Below, piece after piece: positions 18,934-31,308 of a stretch of DNA of 64,000 bases (its first letter is position 1; each line of letters begins with the position of its first letter). The notes beneath the pieces are model-generated. The model did no database searches. It was not told the DNA's origin and was given only the letters and a program-made list of their open reading frames with translations. Origin of the DNA: Achromobacter spanius (GTDB lineage: Bacteria; Pseudomonadota; Gammaproteobacteria; Burkholderiales; Burkholderiaceae_B). A program made the position numbers and the translations under genes. The DNA lies in assembly GCF_029637605.1 (NCBI RefSeq), contig NZ_CP121261.1, positions 5,456,001 to 5,520,000 of the forward strand, in the 5' to 3' direction.

Positions 18934-19845
18934 ATGGATCTGGACCCGCGCCTTTTGCGCTACTTCATCGCGGTGGCCGAAGAGCGCCACTTCAGCCGCG
19001 CCGCCACCCGGCTGCATATTTCCCAACCCCCGCTCAGCTACGCCATCCGCCAACTGGAAGACAACGTCGGCGCCCGCTTGCTGGCGCGTACCAGCCGCCA
19101 CGTGGAACTGACCGACGCGGGCCACGTGCTGTACCGCGAGGCCCTGACGCTATTGCGGCAGGCGGAAGAAGTGCGCACGCTGGTGCAGCGGGTGGACGCG
19201 GGCTTGCGGGGCCGGTTGCGCATCGGCTTCGTGGGGTCGATGCTGTATCGCGGCCTGCCGACGCTGTTGAATGCGATGCGGGCGGAGTTGCCCGACGTTG
19301 AGCACGTGTTGACCGAACTGAATTCCCACGAGCAGATTGAAGCGGTGCGGCGCGGTGAACAGGACCTGGGCTTTATTCACGCCAACCCCGTGCCCGACGA
19401 GGTGCTGGCGCGCGATCTGATCGCCGAGCCGTTCGTGGTGTGCCTGCCGGATTCCCATCCGCTAGCCGGCCGCCAGTCGCTGCGGCTGGCCGAACTGGCA
19501 AGCGATGATTTCGTCTTTTTCGCCCGGGCGGCGTCCCCCAGCTATTACGAAACCGTGCTGTCCATGTGTGTCGCGGCCGGATTCATGCCGGTGATCCGGC
19601 ACGAAGTGCGACATTGGCTAAGCGTGGCGTCGCTGGTGTCGCAGGGCTTGGGCGTGTCGATCGTGCCGGCCTGCCTGTCGCGCAGCGGCCTGGCCGGCAC
19701 GCGCTTCATAGCCTTCGAACATGACGCGCGCTCGGTCAGCCAGGTAATCTGGCACGCCGGTGCGCGCACGCCCTTGCAGCAAAGGGCGATGGCGCTGGTG
19801 GAACGCCAGTTTCCAGCGGCCGCGGGCCAGGCCGCGGCTGACTGA
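18934..19845 (+). CDS. LysR family transcriptional regulator
   Basis: A 303-residue regulator beginning MDLDPRLLRYFIAVAEERHFSRAA. The helix-turn-helix (HFSRAATRLHISQPPLSYAI) lies at about residues 19-38, followed by a two-lobed effector domain. GGGAG precedes ATG 18934. It is divergent from the acyl-CoA dehydrogenase/Bug/CaiB operon and probably regulates it. The N-terminus resembles CatR/BenM-like LysR proteins, but the ligand cannot be assigned. It ends 11 bp from the convergent purU stop. Confidence 0.92.
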   Translation: MDLDPRLLRYFIAVAEERHFSRAATRLHISQPPLSYAIRQLEDNVGARLLARTSRHVELTDAGHVLYREALTLLRQAEEVRTLVQRVDAGLRGRLRIGFVGSMLYRGLPTLLNAMRAELPDVEHVLTELNSHEQIEAVRRGEQDLGFIHANPVPDEVLARDLIAEPFVVCLPDSHPLAGRQSLRLAELASDDFVFFARAASPSYYETVLSMCVAAGFMPVIRHEVRHWLSVASLVSQGLGVSIVPACLSRSGLAGTRFIAFEHDARSVSQVIWHAGARTPLQQRAMALVERQFPAAAGQAAAD

Positions 19846-19856
19846 AGATCAGCGGA

Positions 19857-20711
19857 TCAGCGGAAAACCACAGTCTTGTTGCGGTTCAGCAGGATGCGGT
19901 GTTCCACATGGCTGCGCACCGCGCGCGACAGCACCAGCGATTCAATATCGCTGCCCACCTGGGTCAGGTCGGCCGCCGTCATCGTGTGGTCGACGCGTTC
20001 GATGTCCTGGTCGATGATCGGGCCTTCGTCCAGGTCCGAGGTCACGTAGTGCGCTGTGGCGCCAATGATCTTCACGCCGCGAGCATGTGCCTGGTGATAC
20101 GGGCGGGCGCCCTTGAAGCTGGGCAAGAAGCTGTGGTGGATGTTGATGGCGCGGCCATTCAGCGCGCGGCACATGTCCGCCGACAGAATCTGCATGTAGC
20201 GGGCCAGCACCACCAGATCCGCGTTGGACTGGTCGGCAATCTGCAGCACCTGCTTTTCCTGTTCGGCCTTGGTGTCCGGCGTAACCGGCAGGTGGTGGAA
20301 CGGAATGCCGTAAGACGCGGCCAGGCTGGCGTAGTCGTTGTGGTTGGACACGATGGCAGCCACTTCAGCGTGCAAATGCCCGCTATGCACCCGGAACAGC
20401 AGGTCGTTCAGGCAGTGGCCCTGCTTGCTGACCATGATCAGCAGACGCTGCTTGCGGCGCGCGTCGTGCAGCTTCAGGTCCATGCCGTAATCCACCGACA
20501 GCGTATCCAGCCGGGCGCGCAGGTCGTCGGGGTTCACGGCCACGGGCAGGTCGAAGTGCACACGCAGGAAGAACTGGCCGGTTTCCTCGTCGCCGAACTG
20601 CTGCGAATCCAGGATGTTGCAACCCAATTCGAACAACAGGCCGCTGACGCGGTAGACGATGCCGGTGCGGTCGGGGCAGGACAGGGTCAGGATGTAGTCG
20701 TTGTGCTGCAT
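19857..20711 (-). CDS. purU: Formyltetrahydrofolate deformylase PurU
   Basis: Hydrolyses 10-formyl-THF to THF and formate, balancing one-carbon pools. The 284-residue protein has an N-terminal ACT-like domain (YILTLSCPDRTGIVYRVSGL) and a formyltransferase-fold domain. Catalytic-site segments are INIHHSFLPSFKGARPYHQA and IGATAHYVTSDLDEGPIIDQ, which carry the conserved Asn-His-Asp set. Length is normal for the family. It follows the FAD oxidase gene by 46 bp on the same strand. Confidence 0.95.
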   Translation of the reverse strand: MQHNDYILTLSCPDRTGIVYRVSGLLFELGCNILDSQQFGDEETGQFFLRVHFDLPVAVNPDDLRARLDTLSVDYGMDLKLHDARRKQRLLIMVSKQGHCLNDLLFRVHSGHLHAEVAAIVSNHNDYASLAASYGIPFHHLPVTPDTKAEQEKQVLQIADQSNADLVVLARYMQILSADMCRALNGRAINIHHSFLPSFKGARPYHQAHARGVKIIGATAHYVTSDLDEGPIIDQDIERVDHTMTAADLTQVGSDIESLVLSRAVRSHVEHRILLNRNKTVVFR

Positions 20712-20757
20712 GGTGCGGGAATAGGCCAGGGTAAGGATAAAGGGGGGATGGGCGGAA

Positions 20758-22388
<1,631 letters not shown>

Positions 22389-22427
22389 GCAATCGGTAAT
22401 TGGGCGGGCGCGACACGGCGCCCGACA

Positions 22428-23057
22428 TCAGGGCGACAGGCGTTCGATCTTCCAGGCCGAGCCGTCGGCAACATAGCGCAGACGGTCGTGCAGGCGCGAG
22501 GGCCTGCCTTGCCAGAATTCAATGGCGGTGGGCTTCAGGCGGTAACCGCCCCAGTGCGGCGGACGCGGCGGCTCTTCGCCGAAGCGTTCGCGGAATTCCT
22601 TTTCACGGGCTTCCAGCGCTTCGCGGGTAATGGGCTGGCTCTGGGGCGAGGCCCAGGCGCCGATGCGCGAACCGGCGGGGCGGCTGTGATAGTACGCATC
22701 CGATTCCTCGGGAGCGACCTTCTCCACCACGCCTTCGATGCGGACCTGGCGTTCCAGCGGCTGCCAGAAAAACAGCAGGCTGGCGCGCGGTTCGGCCAGC
22801 AGGTCCTGGCCCTTGCGGGATTCGTAGTTGGTGAAGAACGTGAAGCCGCGCTCGTCAAAGCCCTTGATCAGGACGATGCGGGCGCTGGGCTGGCCACTGG
22901 CGTCAACCGTGGCCAGGGTCATGGCGTTGGGTTCCGGCACCTTGGCGGCCAGGGCTTCGTCGAACCAGCGGGTGAATTGCTCGAACGGCGAGGCGGCGGC
23001 CTGGCTTTCCAACAGGACGTTCTTTTCGTAGCTTTGACGCAGATCGGAGACGGACAT
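22428..23057 (-). CDS. pdxH: Pyridoxamine 5'-phosphate oxidase PdxH
   Basis: FMN-dependent oxidase that makes pyridoxal 5'-phosphate from PNP or PMP. The 209-residue protein starts [15 protein letters not shown]. It carries [44 protein letters not shown] and the C-terminal substrate-binding [11 protein letters not shown]. The frame runs to 23246 without another convincing start; no clear Shine-Dalgarno precedes 23057. Confidence 0.95.
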   Translation of the reverse strand: MSVSDLRQSYEKNVLLESQAAASPFEQFTRWFDEALAAKVPEPNAMTLATVDASGQPSARIVLIKGFDERGFTFFTNYESRKGQDLLAEPRASLLFFWQPLERQVRIEGVVEKVAPEESDAYYHSRPAGSRIGAWASPQSQPITREALEAREKEFRERFGEEPPRPPHWGGYRLKPTAIEFWQGRPSRLHDRLRYVADGSAWKIERLSP

Positions 23058-23175
23058 GGAGGCGTGGGATTCAGCGTGGATAACAGGGAGTTTATACCGC
23101 CCGGGCGGTCGCTCCCTTATTGACCCCGCGCAGACTCGGGCATGTTTTCCGCCTGGGGGGCGGCCAGTGACGCGC

Positions 23176-23838
23176 TCAGGCGCCTTCAGGCAGGGTGTGT
23201 CCGTCTTCTTCCAGCAGCCGCGCGATGGCGTCCAGCCGGGCGTCATGGATGCCGGCGGCGCGCAGCGCCTGGGCCGTCTGCACCACGTAATCGGTGCAGG
23301 GGCCGTACCGGCCGGCCGCGCGGCGCACGATGGCCAGCAGCTCGGCGTCGGGAAGTGCGCGGATGTAGGCGGGATTGTCGCGGTTCATGATGAAGACCAG
23401 CGCGCGGACGGGGCCGGCGTCGGTCGTGCAGTTGATCCAGCGAGGCAGGTAGGCGCCAGTGGACATTTCGCGTTCCCACAGCGCCGGGAAGTAGGTGGGC
23501 ACCTGGCTGCCGGCCAGGCGGTAGACCACGCCCCGACACGAGCCGCCACGGTCCAGACCGAATACCAGGCCCGGGCATTCCGGCGTGCCCCGGTTCACGC
23601 GCGACCACAGACACAGCGCCCGGTGATGGCCGCGCAAGGTCGCCAGCCGGCGCTCCATGAAGTCGAAATCAGGGCGCCAGATCAGTGATCCGTACCCATA
23701 TACCCAGACGTCTTCTCCGGCTTGCCAATGGCGCAGCGCGTCATCCAGCGATGCCTGCCTTTCCTCTGGTGTCCAAAGACGGAAGGGCAAGCTGGCGCCG
23801 GCGATGCCGGAGGCGGGGGGAGTGGACTGCATGGTCAA
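23176..23838 (-). CDS. chaC: ChaC-type gamma-glutamylcyclotransferase
   Basis: Cytosolic enzyme that cleaves glutathione to 5-oxoproline and Cys-Gly. The 220-residue protein has [17 protein letters not shown] near residue 45, the nucleotide-like YGSL motif of the family. [30 protein letters not shown] and GVVYRLAG follow. The catalytic Glu is expected in the FPALWEREM segment. It starts 4 bp after the MFS transporter stop, so the two are likely cotranscribed. A periplasmic ggt at 10.8 kb could complement it in glutathione turnover. Confidence 0.92.
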   Translation of the reverse strand: MTMQSTPPASGIAGASLPFRLWTPEERQASLDDALRHWQAGEDVWVYGYGSLIWRPDFDFMERRLATLRGHHRALCLWSRVNRGTPECPGLVFGLDRGGSCRGVVYRLAGSQVPTYFPALWEREMSTGAYLPRWINCTTDAGPVRALVFIMNRDNPAYIRALPDAELLAIVRRAAGRYGPCTDYVVQTAQALRAAGIHDARLDAIARLLEEDGHTLPEGA

Positions 23839-23842
23839 GGCT

Positions 23843-25069
23843 CTACGGTTTCCGGTCAGATTCGAGCGGGGGATTGCGATTGGCCCAGCCGCCGGCCATC
23901 AAGGCCAGCGCATAGGCCCAGAACAACGGGGCGACGCCAATTACCGCACCCAGCGCGCCGAAGGTCAACGGCAGGGAGACCTGCGAGCCGTTGATCAGCG
24001 CCATGCGCAAACCCACGGCTTCAGCCGCGCGCCCGGGCGGGCTGTGCTGGTGCAAGAGGGAAAGCATACTCGGTTGGCAGCACCCCAAGGCAAGCCCCAG
24101 GATGAACGACAGCACGACCAGGACGCTAACGTCGGTGAACAGCGGGTAAAGCATGAAGTCGATGGCGGCGGTAGCCATCGCCACCCGTACCAGCGTCCAC
24201 GAGCGCACCCGGCGCATGATCAGCGGCAATACCAGGCGGATAACGAACGTTGCCGCCGCGAAGGACGCCAGAATGACGCCGATGGTCGTCGCGGACAACC
24301 CGATCGCCACGCCAAAGATCGGCACGACGAACAAGTGCGTGTCCCACGCCCCGGACAAAATGGTGTTGACCATCAGGATGCGGCGCAAGGCGGGAACGGC
24401 CAGCAGTTCGGTCACGCGGCGGCGCTGCGCTTCCTTGGCGCCAGATAGTTGCGAATCCACCGCCTTCAATTGGTGACGCAAGGCGTACAACCCGATGCCG
24501 GACAGGATGGGCCCCAGCGCCAGCAGGCCGAAGGCGGTGCGCGTGCCCAGGTTGTCGATGGCCAGCCCGGCGATCAGCGGCCCCGAAAATCCGGACGCGG
24601 CCAGCGCCAAGGACAGGAAGGAGAAGTTGCGCATCCGTTGCGCGGGTTCAGCATGGCCCAGCAGGTCCTGCGTGGCCACCTGGTGCAGCATGAAACCAAT
24701 GCCGATACAGCAGGAAGCAATCAGCAAGGCCGTTTGAGTCTGCGAGATAAACGGCAAAGCAGTACCGATCGCCACCAATGACGTACCGATGACGAGCGGA
24801 CGCACGATGCCTACCCGGTCGACCCAGCGTCCCGCGCGTACCGAAAACAGCATCGGCAGCACCGCGAACACGGCAACCAGCATGCCTACCTTGAACGTGG
24901 ACAGCCCCATCTGCAGGGCCGTCAGGGATACGGTGATGCGTCCCCCTGTCAGCGCCACGTGGTTCATCATCGCCAGCAGGCACAGCAGCACCGCCCCGGA
25001 AAATTCAGGGGAACCAGAGGGCGAGGAGGGGGATCTGTTGGAGGTAGACACGGCGTTAACTGCATTCAT
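23843..25069 (-). CDS. MFS transporter
   Basis: A 408-residue major facilitator with about twelve hydrophobic helices and a Ser/Pro-rich N-terminal tail. RAGRWVDRVGIVRPLVIG matches the cytoplasmic loop 2-3 motif (GxxxDRxGRR-like). HQHSPPGRAAEAVGLRMALI resembles loop 10-11 of drug or metabolite exporters. It is four bases upstream of chaC in the same transcript. Substrate unknown. Confidence 0.87.
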   Translation of the reverse strand: MNAVNAVSTSNRSPSSPSGSPEFSGAVLLCLLAMMNHVALTGGRITVSLTALQMGLSTFKVGMLVAVFAVLPMLFSVRAGRWVDRVGIVRPLVIGTSLVAIGTALPFISQTQTALLIASCCIGIGFMLHQVATQDLLGHAEPAQRMRNFSFLSLALAASGFSGPLIAGLAIDNLGTRTAFGLLALGPILSGIGLYALRHQLKAVDSQLSGAKEAQRRRVTELLAVPALRRILMVNTILSGAWDTHLFVVPIFGVAIGLSATTIGVILASFAAATFVIRLVLPLIMRRVRSWTLVRVAMATAAIDFMLYPLFTDVSVLVVLSFILGLALGCCQPSMLSLLHQHSPPGRAAEAVGLRMALINGSQVSLPLTFGALGAVIGVAPLFWAYALALMAGGWANRNPPLESDRKP

Positions 25070-25435
25070 TCTGTGCGTATCGTCCCCCTATGTCGAGGCG
25101 CGCTTTTTTTGCAGCGCCGCATAATGTTCCTGCGCGTGTTAACAAGATAGGCGCCATCTAACGGCCAAGTTGCGCGCTTACGATGCAAGATCGCGGCAGG
25201 TTGGCGGCATGATGGCGGCGAGCGCCCGGGGCGGGTTTCACGCACGGGTCGTTGACGTTGTATCGTTCACGCAACGGAACAATCCGAATGCGTGCCGCGC
25301 CGCGCCGTGCGGCCTTAGTGTTTTTTTCCCGTTTCAACCGACGACATCTCGCCGGTTGGCCATCCAGCCCGTTTAGGATGGCGTCCTGGTATCCGCAATA
25401 CGGGCGGCGTGGCTCGCCCCTTATCCCCTGGTGCA
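25070..25435. other. Divergent intergenic region between the MFS gene and macA
   Basis: 366 bp with no credible gene. It holds T-runs at 25105-25112 and 25320-25326 and a CGTTG...CAACG inverted pair around 25256-25276. TTGACG at 25252-25257 could be a -35 element, but no good -10 lies at proper spacing. Short frames here have no family signature. Confidence 0.6.
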
Positions 25436-26623
25436 ATGAAAAAGTCCCGCAGTAAGTTCAAACGCTACGCAATCATCGCCGTCGTCATCCTGTTGGGGGT
25501 GCTGGGCCTGCGAGCCGCGTTCTTCTCGGCGCCGCCGCCGCCCACTTTCGCGGTGGCGGAAGTGACCCGGGCCAATCTGGAAGACAGCGTGCTGGCCAGC
25601 GGCACCATCGACGCCATCGAACTTGTCAGCGTCGGCGCCCAGGCCACAGGCCAGTTGAAGTCCTTGAAAGTGGAGCTGGGCGACCGGGTCAAGAAAGGCC
25701 AACTGGTTGCCGAGATCGACGACCTGACCCAGCAGAACGACTTGCGCAACGCCGAAGCCGCCTTGCAGACCCGGCGCGCCGAGCGGGCCGCCAAGGTCGC
25801 CATGCTGAAACAGGCCGAACTGGCGTTCAAGCGCCAGCGCCAGATGCTGGCGGCCGACGCCAGCTCCCGCGAAGCCTATGAATCCGCCGAAGCCACGCTG
25901 GGCGTGACCCGTGCCGAGATCGCGTCGCTGGACGCCCAGATCGCGCAGGCTGAAATCCAGGTGGATACGGCCAAGGTCAACCTGGGGTACACACGCATTG
26001 TTTCGCCGATTGACGGCATGGTGGTGGCGGTGGTGACCAAGGAAGGCCAGACCGTCAACTCGATCCAAAGCGCGCCCACCATCATCAAGGTGGCCCAGGT
26101 GGACACCATGACGATCAAGGCGCAGATTTCGGAAGCCGACGTTACCCGGGTCAAGCCCGGGCTGCCGGTGTACTTCACCATCCTGGGCGAACCCGACGAG
26201 CGCTATCACGCCACCTTGCGCGCCGTGGAACCCGCGCCGGACTCCATCCAGAAAGACGACGCCACCACATCGCTGACCTCGTCCAGCAGCAGCTCCACCA
26301 CCGCCGCCGTGTACTACAACGGCCTGTTCGATGTGCCCAACCCCGACGAAAAGCTGCGCATCTCGATGACGGCGCAAGTGTTCATCGTGCTGGGCGAAGC
26401 CAAGGATGCCGTGGTGGTGCCGGCCTCGGCGCTGGGCAAGCGCGGTGAAGATGGCCGCTATGCAGTGCGCGTGGTCCTGCAAGACAACAAGACCGAGGTG
26501 CGCCAGGTCAAGATCGGCATGAACAACAACGTCCAGGCGCAGGTGCTGGAAGGGCTGGAGGTGGGCGACCGGGTCGTGTCGGCGGATTCCACCCCAGCCG
26601 TTGGCGCAGCGCCGGGTGCCTGA
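25436..26623 (+). CDS. macA: MacA-type membrane fusion protein
   Basis: Periplasmic adaptor of a MacAB-type tripartite ABC efflux pump. The 395-residue protein has one N-terminal membrane anchor ([20 protein letters not shown]). The biotinyl-lipoyl half motifs follow: [20 protein letters not shown] and [21 protein letters not shown] long alpha-helical hairpin spans about residues 95-175, then a beta-barrel. A Ser/Thr-rich loop ([14 protein letters not shown]) interrupts the barrel region, as in other MacA proteins. The ATG at 25436 puts the basic KKSRSKFKR before the anchor. macB starts 1 bp after its stop. Confidence 0.93.
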   Translation: MKKSRSKFKRYAIIAVVILLGVLGLRAAFFSAPPPPTFAVAEVTRANLEDSVLASGTIDAIELVSVGAQATGQLKSLKVELGDRVKKGQLVAEIDDLTQQNDLRNAEAALQTRRAERAAKVAMLKQAELAFKRQRQMLAADASSREAYESAEATLGVTRAEIASLDAQIAQAEIQVDTAKVNLGYTRIVSPIDGMVVAVVTKEGQTVNSIQSAPTIIKVAQVDTMTIKAQISEADVTRVKPGLPVYFTILGEPDERYHATLRAVEPAPDSIQKDDATTSLTSSSSSSTTAAVYYNGLFDVPNPDEKLRISMTAQVFIVLGEAKDAVVVPASALGKRGEDGRYAVRVVLQDNKTEVRQVKIGMNNNVQAQVLEGLEVGDRVVSADSTPAVGAAPGA

Positions 26624-26624
26624 C

Positions 26625-28583
26625 ATGAGCGGTCCGCTGATCGCGCTGTCCGGGGTGCGCCGCGAGTTTCCCGCGGGCGACCAGACCATTGCCGTCCTGA
26701 AAGACGTCAACCTGACCATCGAGGCCGGCGAAATGGTCGCCATCGTGGGAGCGTCCGGTTCGGGCAAGTCCACGCTGATGAACATCCTGGGCTGCCTGGA
26801 CCGCCCGACCCGGGGCGACTACCGCGTGGACGGCCGCAGCACGGGCGAGCTGGACCCGGACGAACTGGCCGAACTGCGCCGCGAGCATTTCGGCTTCATC
26901 TTCCAGCGCTATCACCTGCTGTCTGACCTTAGCGCGCAGGGCAACGTCGAAATGCCCGCCGTTTACGCCGGCAAGCGCCGCGAGGCGCGCATCGACCGCG
27001 CCGATCAGCTGTTGGAGCGGCTGGGCCTGGGCGACCGCTCGGAACACCGCCCCGGCCAGTTGTCCGGGGGCCAGCAGCAGCGCGTGAGTATCGCGCGCGC
27101 GTTGATGAACGGCGGCGACATCATCCTGGCCGACGAGCCCACTGGCGCGCTGGACACGCACACCGGCCAGGAAGTGCTGCGCATTCTGGAAGAGCTGAAC
27201 GCCGCCGGGCACACCATCATCATCGTCACGCACGACATGAACGTGGCGCGCCATGCGCAACGCATCATCGAGATCAGCGACGGCGAGATCGTGGCGGACA
27301 AGCGCAACCCCGACGCCCCACACCGGGACGCCACGCGCGATGCACCGCCCGAACTGCCCAGGCGGCCCGCCTGGCAGTCGTACCTGGACCGCTGCGGCGA
27401 AGCCTTGCGCATGGCGCTGCTGTCGATGAACGCGCACCGGCTGCGCACATCGCTGACCATGCTGGGCATCATCATCGGCATTGCCGCCGTGGTGTCGGTG
27501 GTGGCGCTGGGCGAGGGCTCGCGGCGCAAGATCCTGGAAGACATCAGCGCCATCGGCACCAATACGGTGGAGGTCTTTCCCGGCAAGGATTTCGGCGACG
27601 AGAAAGCCGTGAATATCCGCACGCTGGTCGCGGCGGACGCCGATGCCCTGGCGCGCGAACCCTATGTGGACAGCGTCACGCCGGAAGTGGCCACCAGCAA
27701 CACGCTGCGCTATCGCAACGTGTCGGTCAACGGATCCATACAGGGCGTGGGCGAACAGTACTTTCGCGTGCGCGCCATCAAGCTGGAACAGGGCAAGTTC
27801 TTCGACGAAACCAGCGTGGTGCGCCGGGCGCAGGAAGTGGTGATCGACGACGGCACGCGGCGGGCGCTGTTCGGCTCGCACACGGAGCCCATCGGGCAGG
27901 TCATCTTCCTGGGCTCCATGCCGGCGCGCGTGATCGGGGTGACCGCCAAGAAGGACTCGGTGTTTGGCAACAACGAGTCCCTGAACGTCTGGATTCCGTA
28001 CACCACGGCCTTGTCGCGCGTACTGGGGCAGCAGCACCTGAAAAGCATCACGGTGCGTGTCAGCGACGCCACGCCGCCCGCCGCCGCCGAGAAGGCCATC
28101 GAGCGTGTGTTGATGCGCCGCCACGTGGTGAAGGATTTCTTCGTGTTCAACACGGACGCCATCCGCAAGACCATCGAACGCACCACCGCCACGATGACGC
28201 TGCTGGTGTCGCTGATTGCGCTGATCTCGCTGATGGTGGGCGGCATCGGCGTCATGAACATCATGCTGGTGTCGGTCACCGAGCGCACCCGGGAAATCGG
28301 CGTGCGGATGGCGGTGGGCGCACGGCGCAGCGACATCATGCAGCAGTTCCTGATTGAAGCCGTGCTGGTCTGCCTGATTGGCGGGGCGCTGGGCATCATT
28401 CTGTCGCTGGCCCTGGGCGTGCTGGTGTCCAAGGCCACGGGTGGCTCGTTCCAGATGATTTATTCCACGGCATCGATGGTGGCGGCATTTACGTGCTCGA
28501 CGCTGATCGGTGTGCTTTTTGGCTATTTGCCGGCGCGCAACGCAGCGCGCCTGGATCCCGTCGAGGCGCTGGCCCGGGAATGA
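26625..28583 (+). CDS. macB: MacB-type ABC transporter, ATPase-permease
   Basis: Inner-membrane mechanotransmitting ABC protein that drives efflux of macrolides, peptides or lipids through an outer-membrane channel. The 652-residue protein has the Walker [18 protein letters not shown] at about residue 42, [15 protein letters not shown] near 145 and Walker [13 protein letters not shown] first membrane helix ([19 protein letters not shown]) lies near residue 280. A periplasmic MacB domain precedes three C-terminal helices, including [19 protein letters not shown] and the FtsX-type [13 protein letters not shown] pattern ([15 protein letters not shown]). It overlaps the outer-membrane factor gene by 4 bp. 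Confidence 0.94.
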   Translation: MSGPLIALSGVRREFPAGDQTIAVLKDVNLTIEAGEMVAIVGASGSGKSTLMNILGCLDRPTRGDYRVDGRSTGELDPDELAELRREHFGFIFQRYHLLSDLSAQGNVEMPAVYAGKRREARIDRADQLLERLGLGDRSEHRPGQLSGGQQQRVSIARALMNGGDIILADEPTGALDTHTGQEVLRILEELNAAGHTIIIVTHDMNVARHAQRIIEISDGEIVADKRNPDAPHRDATRDAPPELPRRPAWQSYLDRCGEALRMALLSMNAHRLRTSLTMLGIIIGIAAVVSVVALGEGSRRKILEDISAIGTNTVEVFPGKDFGDEKAVNIRTLVAADADALAREPYVDSVTPEVATSNTLRYRNVSVNGSIQGVGEQYFRVRAIKLEQGKFFDETSVVRRAQEVVIDDGTRRALFGSHTEPIGQVIFLGSMPARVIGVTAKKDSVFGNNESLNVWIPYTTALSRVLGQQHLKSITVRVSDATPPAAAEKAIERVLMRRHVVKDFFVFNTDAIRKTIERTTATMTLLVSLIALISLMVGGIGVMNIMLVSVTERTREIGVRMAVGARRSDIMQQFLIEAVLVCLIGGALGIILSLALGVLVSKATGGSFQMIYSTASMVAAFTCSTLIGVLFGYLPARNAARLDPVEALARE

Positions 28584-30004
28584 GGACAATGAAAGCGGTT
28601 TCCCTGATTCGAAAACCTGTCGCGCGGGCCTTGGCGCTGGCTTTGCCTTTGGTGCTGGCCGGCTGCGGCAGCCTGCTGCGCACCGACTACGAACCTCCGC
28701 TGACCCAGACGCCCGCCGCGTGGACCTACGGTGGAGCGGCAGGCGGACAGGCCGGCGCGCAAGCGCCTCTGGCAGACGGCGGCGCCTGGTGGCGCAATTT
28801 CAACGACCCGGTGCTGAACGGCCTGGTCGACGCCGTTCTGGCGCGCAATAACGACCTGGCGGCTGCCGCCATCCGCGTGCGCCGCGCGCAATACCAGGCG
28901 GGCCTGACCGAAGACAAGCTGATCCCGCAGCTAGGCGGCGATGCCAACGTGACGCGCAACCGCAACCTGTATGGCGACCGCGCCATCACGCGCGCCAACC
29001 AGGCCCAACTGACCGTCAGCTACGAAGTGGACCTGTGGGGCAAGCTCTCGCGCCAGCGCGACGCGGCGCAATGGGAAGCGCTGGCCACCGAGCAAGACCG
29101 CCAGTCCGCCGCCTTGTCGCTGGTGGGCACCACCGCCACGCTGTATTGGCAGACGGCCTTCATCAACCAGCGTATTGCCAGCAGCGAGGAAAGCATCGCC
29201 TACGCGCGCCGCACGCAAGACCTGGTGCGCGCGCAGTACGCCGCGGGCGGCGCGTCGGCATTGGAACTGGCTGAAGCCGAGCAGACCGTGGCCAGCCAGC
29301 AGGCGGCGCACACCTTGCTGGTGCAGCAGCGCGTGGAATACACCAATGCGTTGACGATTCTGTTCGACGGTCCTCCCGACCGCAGCATGGCCAACCCGCC
29401 CCGGCTGCCGGAATATCCGCTGCCCGAGGCTCGCGCTGGCGTGCCGGCGGACCTGCTTGGCCGCCGCCCCGACCTGCGCGCCACCGAGCTGCGCCTGCGC
29501 GAAGCGCTGGCCACCGTGGATGCCACCCGCGCCAGCTTTTATCCGCCGGTGACGCTGACGGGCGCGGTGGGCAGCGCCAGCCCCACGCTGTCGAACATGC
29601 TGCAAAACCCCGTCGCCACGCTGGGCGTGGGCCTGACGCTGCCGTTCCTGCAATGGAACCAGATGCAGCTGAACATCAAGATCTCGAAGGCCGATTACGA
29701 AGAGCGCGTCGTCAATTTCCGGCAGTCGCTGTATCAGGCCATGGCCGATGTGGAAAACGCGCTGTCGAACCGAACCCAGCTGGCCTTGCAGGCCGAGCAG
29801 CTGGCGCGGTCACTACGCGCGGCGCGCGAGGCCGAGCGCCTGTATGAGGTTCGGTATCGGGCGGGGGCGGTGTCCTTGAAAGACTGGCTGGACGCGCAGG
29901 AAAAACGGCGCACGGCCGAGATTGCCCGCGACGAGAACGGCCTGAACCGCCTGGTAAACCAGGTGACGGTGTATCGGGCGCTGGGCGGGGACGATGCGGG
30001 CTGA
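28580..30004 (+). CDS. RND/NodT-type outer-membrane efflux lipoprotein
   Basis: TolC-like outer-membrane factor completing the MacAB pump. About 474 residues, with a lipoprotein signal ending in the lipobox VLAGCGS (Cys near residue 23). Two outer-membrane-efflux repeats follow, with typical helices ([20 protein letters not shown]) and the linker [21 protein letters not shown] 28580 overlaps the macB stop (ATGA); ATG 28589, with GAGG just upstream, is an equally good start and gives [10 protein letters not shown]. The three genes form an operon whose substrate is unknown. Confidence 0.9.
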   Translation: MRTMKAVSLIRKPVARALALALPLVLAGCGSLLRTDYEPPLTQTPAAWTYGGAAGGQAGAQAPLADGGAWWRNFNDPVLNGLVDAVLARNNDLAAAAIRVRRAQYQAGLTEDKLIPQLGGDANVTRNRNLYGDRAITRANQAQLTVSYEVDLWGKLSRQRDAAQWEALATEQDRQSAALSLVGTTATLYWQTAFINQRIASSEESIAYARRTQDLVRAQYAAGGASALELAEAEQTVASQQAAHTLLVQQRVEYTNALTILFDGPPDRSMANPPRLPEYPLPEARAGVPADLLGRRPDLRATELRLREALATVDATRASFYPPVTLTGAVGSASPTLSNMLQNPVATLGVGLTLPFLQWNQMQLNIKISKADYEERVVNFRQSLYQAMADVENALSNRTQLALQAEQLARSLRAAREAERLYEVRYRAGAVSLKDWLDAQEKRRTAEIARDENGLNRLVNQVTVYRALGGDDAG

Positions 30005-30065
30005 GATTTCGCGCTAAGGTCTCGGACTGGCGTTTCAGTTTGATGCCTGCCCTAAAATAGCCGCC

Positions 30066-30905
30066 ATGAACTCCCCCGACCACCCAGCCCCCTCCGCCGA
30101 CCTGGACCGCCGTTTCGGCGGTCTGTCCCGTTTGTATGGCCCCCAGGCGCCCGCCCGGCTTCAACAGGCGCACGTTGCCGTCGCCGGACTGGGCGGCGTG
30201 GGTTCCTGGACGGTCGAGGCCTTGGTGCGTTGCGGCGTGGGCGCGTTGACGCTGATCGACCTGGACCACATTGCCGAATCCAACGTCAACCGTCAGATCC
30301 ATGCGCTGACGTCCACGCTGGGGCAGTCCAAGGTCGACGCAATGGCCGAGCGGGTCTTGGAGATCAACCCCGAATGCCGGCTGACGCGCATTGACGACTT
30401 TGTGTCGCCCGAGAACGTAGCCGAGGTGCTGCCCGGCCCCTATACCGTCATCATCGATTGCACCGACCAGGCCGAGGCCAAGATCGCGATGATTCTGCAT
30501 GCGCGCGCGCTGGGCGTGCCCATGCTGCTGTGCGGCGGCGCGGGCGGCAAGACCGACCCGCTGGCCTTGCGGGCGGGCGACCTGTCTGCGGCGGTGAACG
30601 ACGCCCTGCTGGCCAAGCTGCGTAACAAGCTGCGCCGCGAGCACGGCTTTCCCCGCGCGTCCGACCAGAACGGCAAGGCGCTCAAGCGCGTGCCGAAGAT
30701 GGGCGTGCATGCGCTGTGGTTCGACCAGCCGGCCATTCTGCCCGACGCCTGGACCCGCCCCACCGAGGGCGAAGACGATATGGGCGCGGCGGCGCAGAGC
30801 CCCGCGCCGCAGGGTTTGTCTTGCGCCGGCTACGGGTCGGTGGTGACGGTGACCGCAGCCATGGGCATGGCGGCGGCCAACGAAGCGTTGCGAATGGCAA
30901 TCTGA
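30066..30905 (+). CDS. tcdA: tRNA t6A cyclic dehydratase TcdA
   Basis: ThiF/E1-like enzyme that uses ATP to cyclise t6A37 in tRNA to ct6A. The 279-residue product has the Rossmann nucleotide motif VAVAGLGGVGSWTVEALVRC near residue 37, then LTLIDLDHIAESNVNRQIHA with the conserved R, IDCTDQAEAKI, and CGGAGGKTDP in place of a zinc site. The SCAGYGSVVTVTAAMGM tail is typical. It stands alone, 61 bp after the efflux operon, and would act on the product of the TsaE-containing pathway at 5.3 kb. Confidence 0.93.
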   Translation: MNSPDHPAPSADLDRRFGGLSRLYGPQAPARLQQAHVAVAGLGGVGSWTVEALVRCGVGALTLIDLDHIAESNVNRQIHALTSTLGQSKVDAMAERVLEINPECRLTRIDDFVSPENVAEVLPGPYTVIIDCTDQAEAKIAMILHARALGVPMLLCGGAGGKTDPLALRAGDLSAAVNDALLAKLRNKLRREHGFPRASDQNGKALKRVPKMGVHALWFDQPAILPDAWTRPTEGEDDMGAAAQSPAPQGLSCAGYGSVVTVTAAMGMAAANEALRMAI

Positions 30906-30971
30906 ACGCGGGCCGCGCGGCTTGCCACGCGGTGACCACTTTGGCTGCGGCATTGATGGTCACAGCGGCCG

Positions 30972-31289
30972 CTACATCCCCACGAACACCATCCCGTCCT
31001 CGATCCTGACCGGGTAGGTCGCCACATTCTCGCGCAAGGGCGAACACAGCGCCCGCCCGTCGCGCACGTCGAAGCGGCCCTGATGCAGCGGGCATTCGAT
31101 TTCATGGCCGGTTAAAAAGCCGTCGCACAGGCGGGCGTTGCCGTGGGTACAGAGGTTGTCGGTGGCGTAGACCTGGCCTTCCACGCCGTATAGCGCGATT
31201 TCGTGGTCGCCCACCTGCACGGCGATCACGTCGTCTTCGGGCACATCGGCATGGGCGATGGCCTTGATCCAGTGGGTAGTCATAGTCAT
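30972..31289 (-). CDS. Rieske-type ferredoxin, NagAb-like
   Basis: Electron carrier for a ring hydroxylase. The 105-residue protein has both Rieske half motifs, CTHGNARL near residue 45 and [10 protein letters not shown] near residue 65, with the CxH...CxxH spacing. The run [18 protein letters not shown] strongly recalls NagAb of the naphthalene/salicylate system of Ralstonia sp. U2. Start 31289 (MTMTTHW) or 31283. It is the last gene of a nagG-nagH-nagAb-like operon, 19 bp after nagH. Confidence 0.9.
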   Translation of the reverse strand: MTMTTHWIKAIAHADVPEDDVIAVQVGDHEIALYGVEGQVYATDNLCTHGNARLCDGFLTGHEIECPLHQGRFDVRDGRALCSPLRENVATYPVRIEDGMVFVGM

Positions 31290-31308
31290 GGCGGTGATCC
31301 TGGCTAGG

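Noticed and set aside
18820..19125. A longer start for the acyl-CoA dehydrogenase
   Set aside because: It would overlap the divergent LysR gene and adds residues with no family similarity; ATG 18819 has AGGA upstream.
25240..25435. A clear promoter for macA
   Set aside because: TTGACG at 25252 has no acceptable -10 hexamer at 16-18 bp, so I do not call it as a feature.
26508..28589. A 693-codon minus-strand frame opposite macB
   Set aside because: Antisense shadow of macB; low-complexity His/Arg/Ala-rich translation and no signals for expression.
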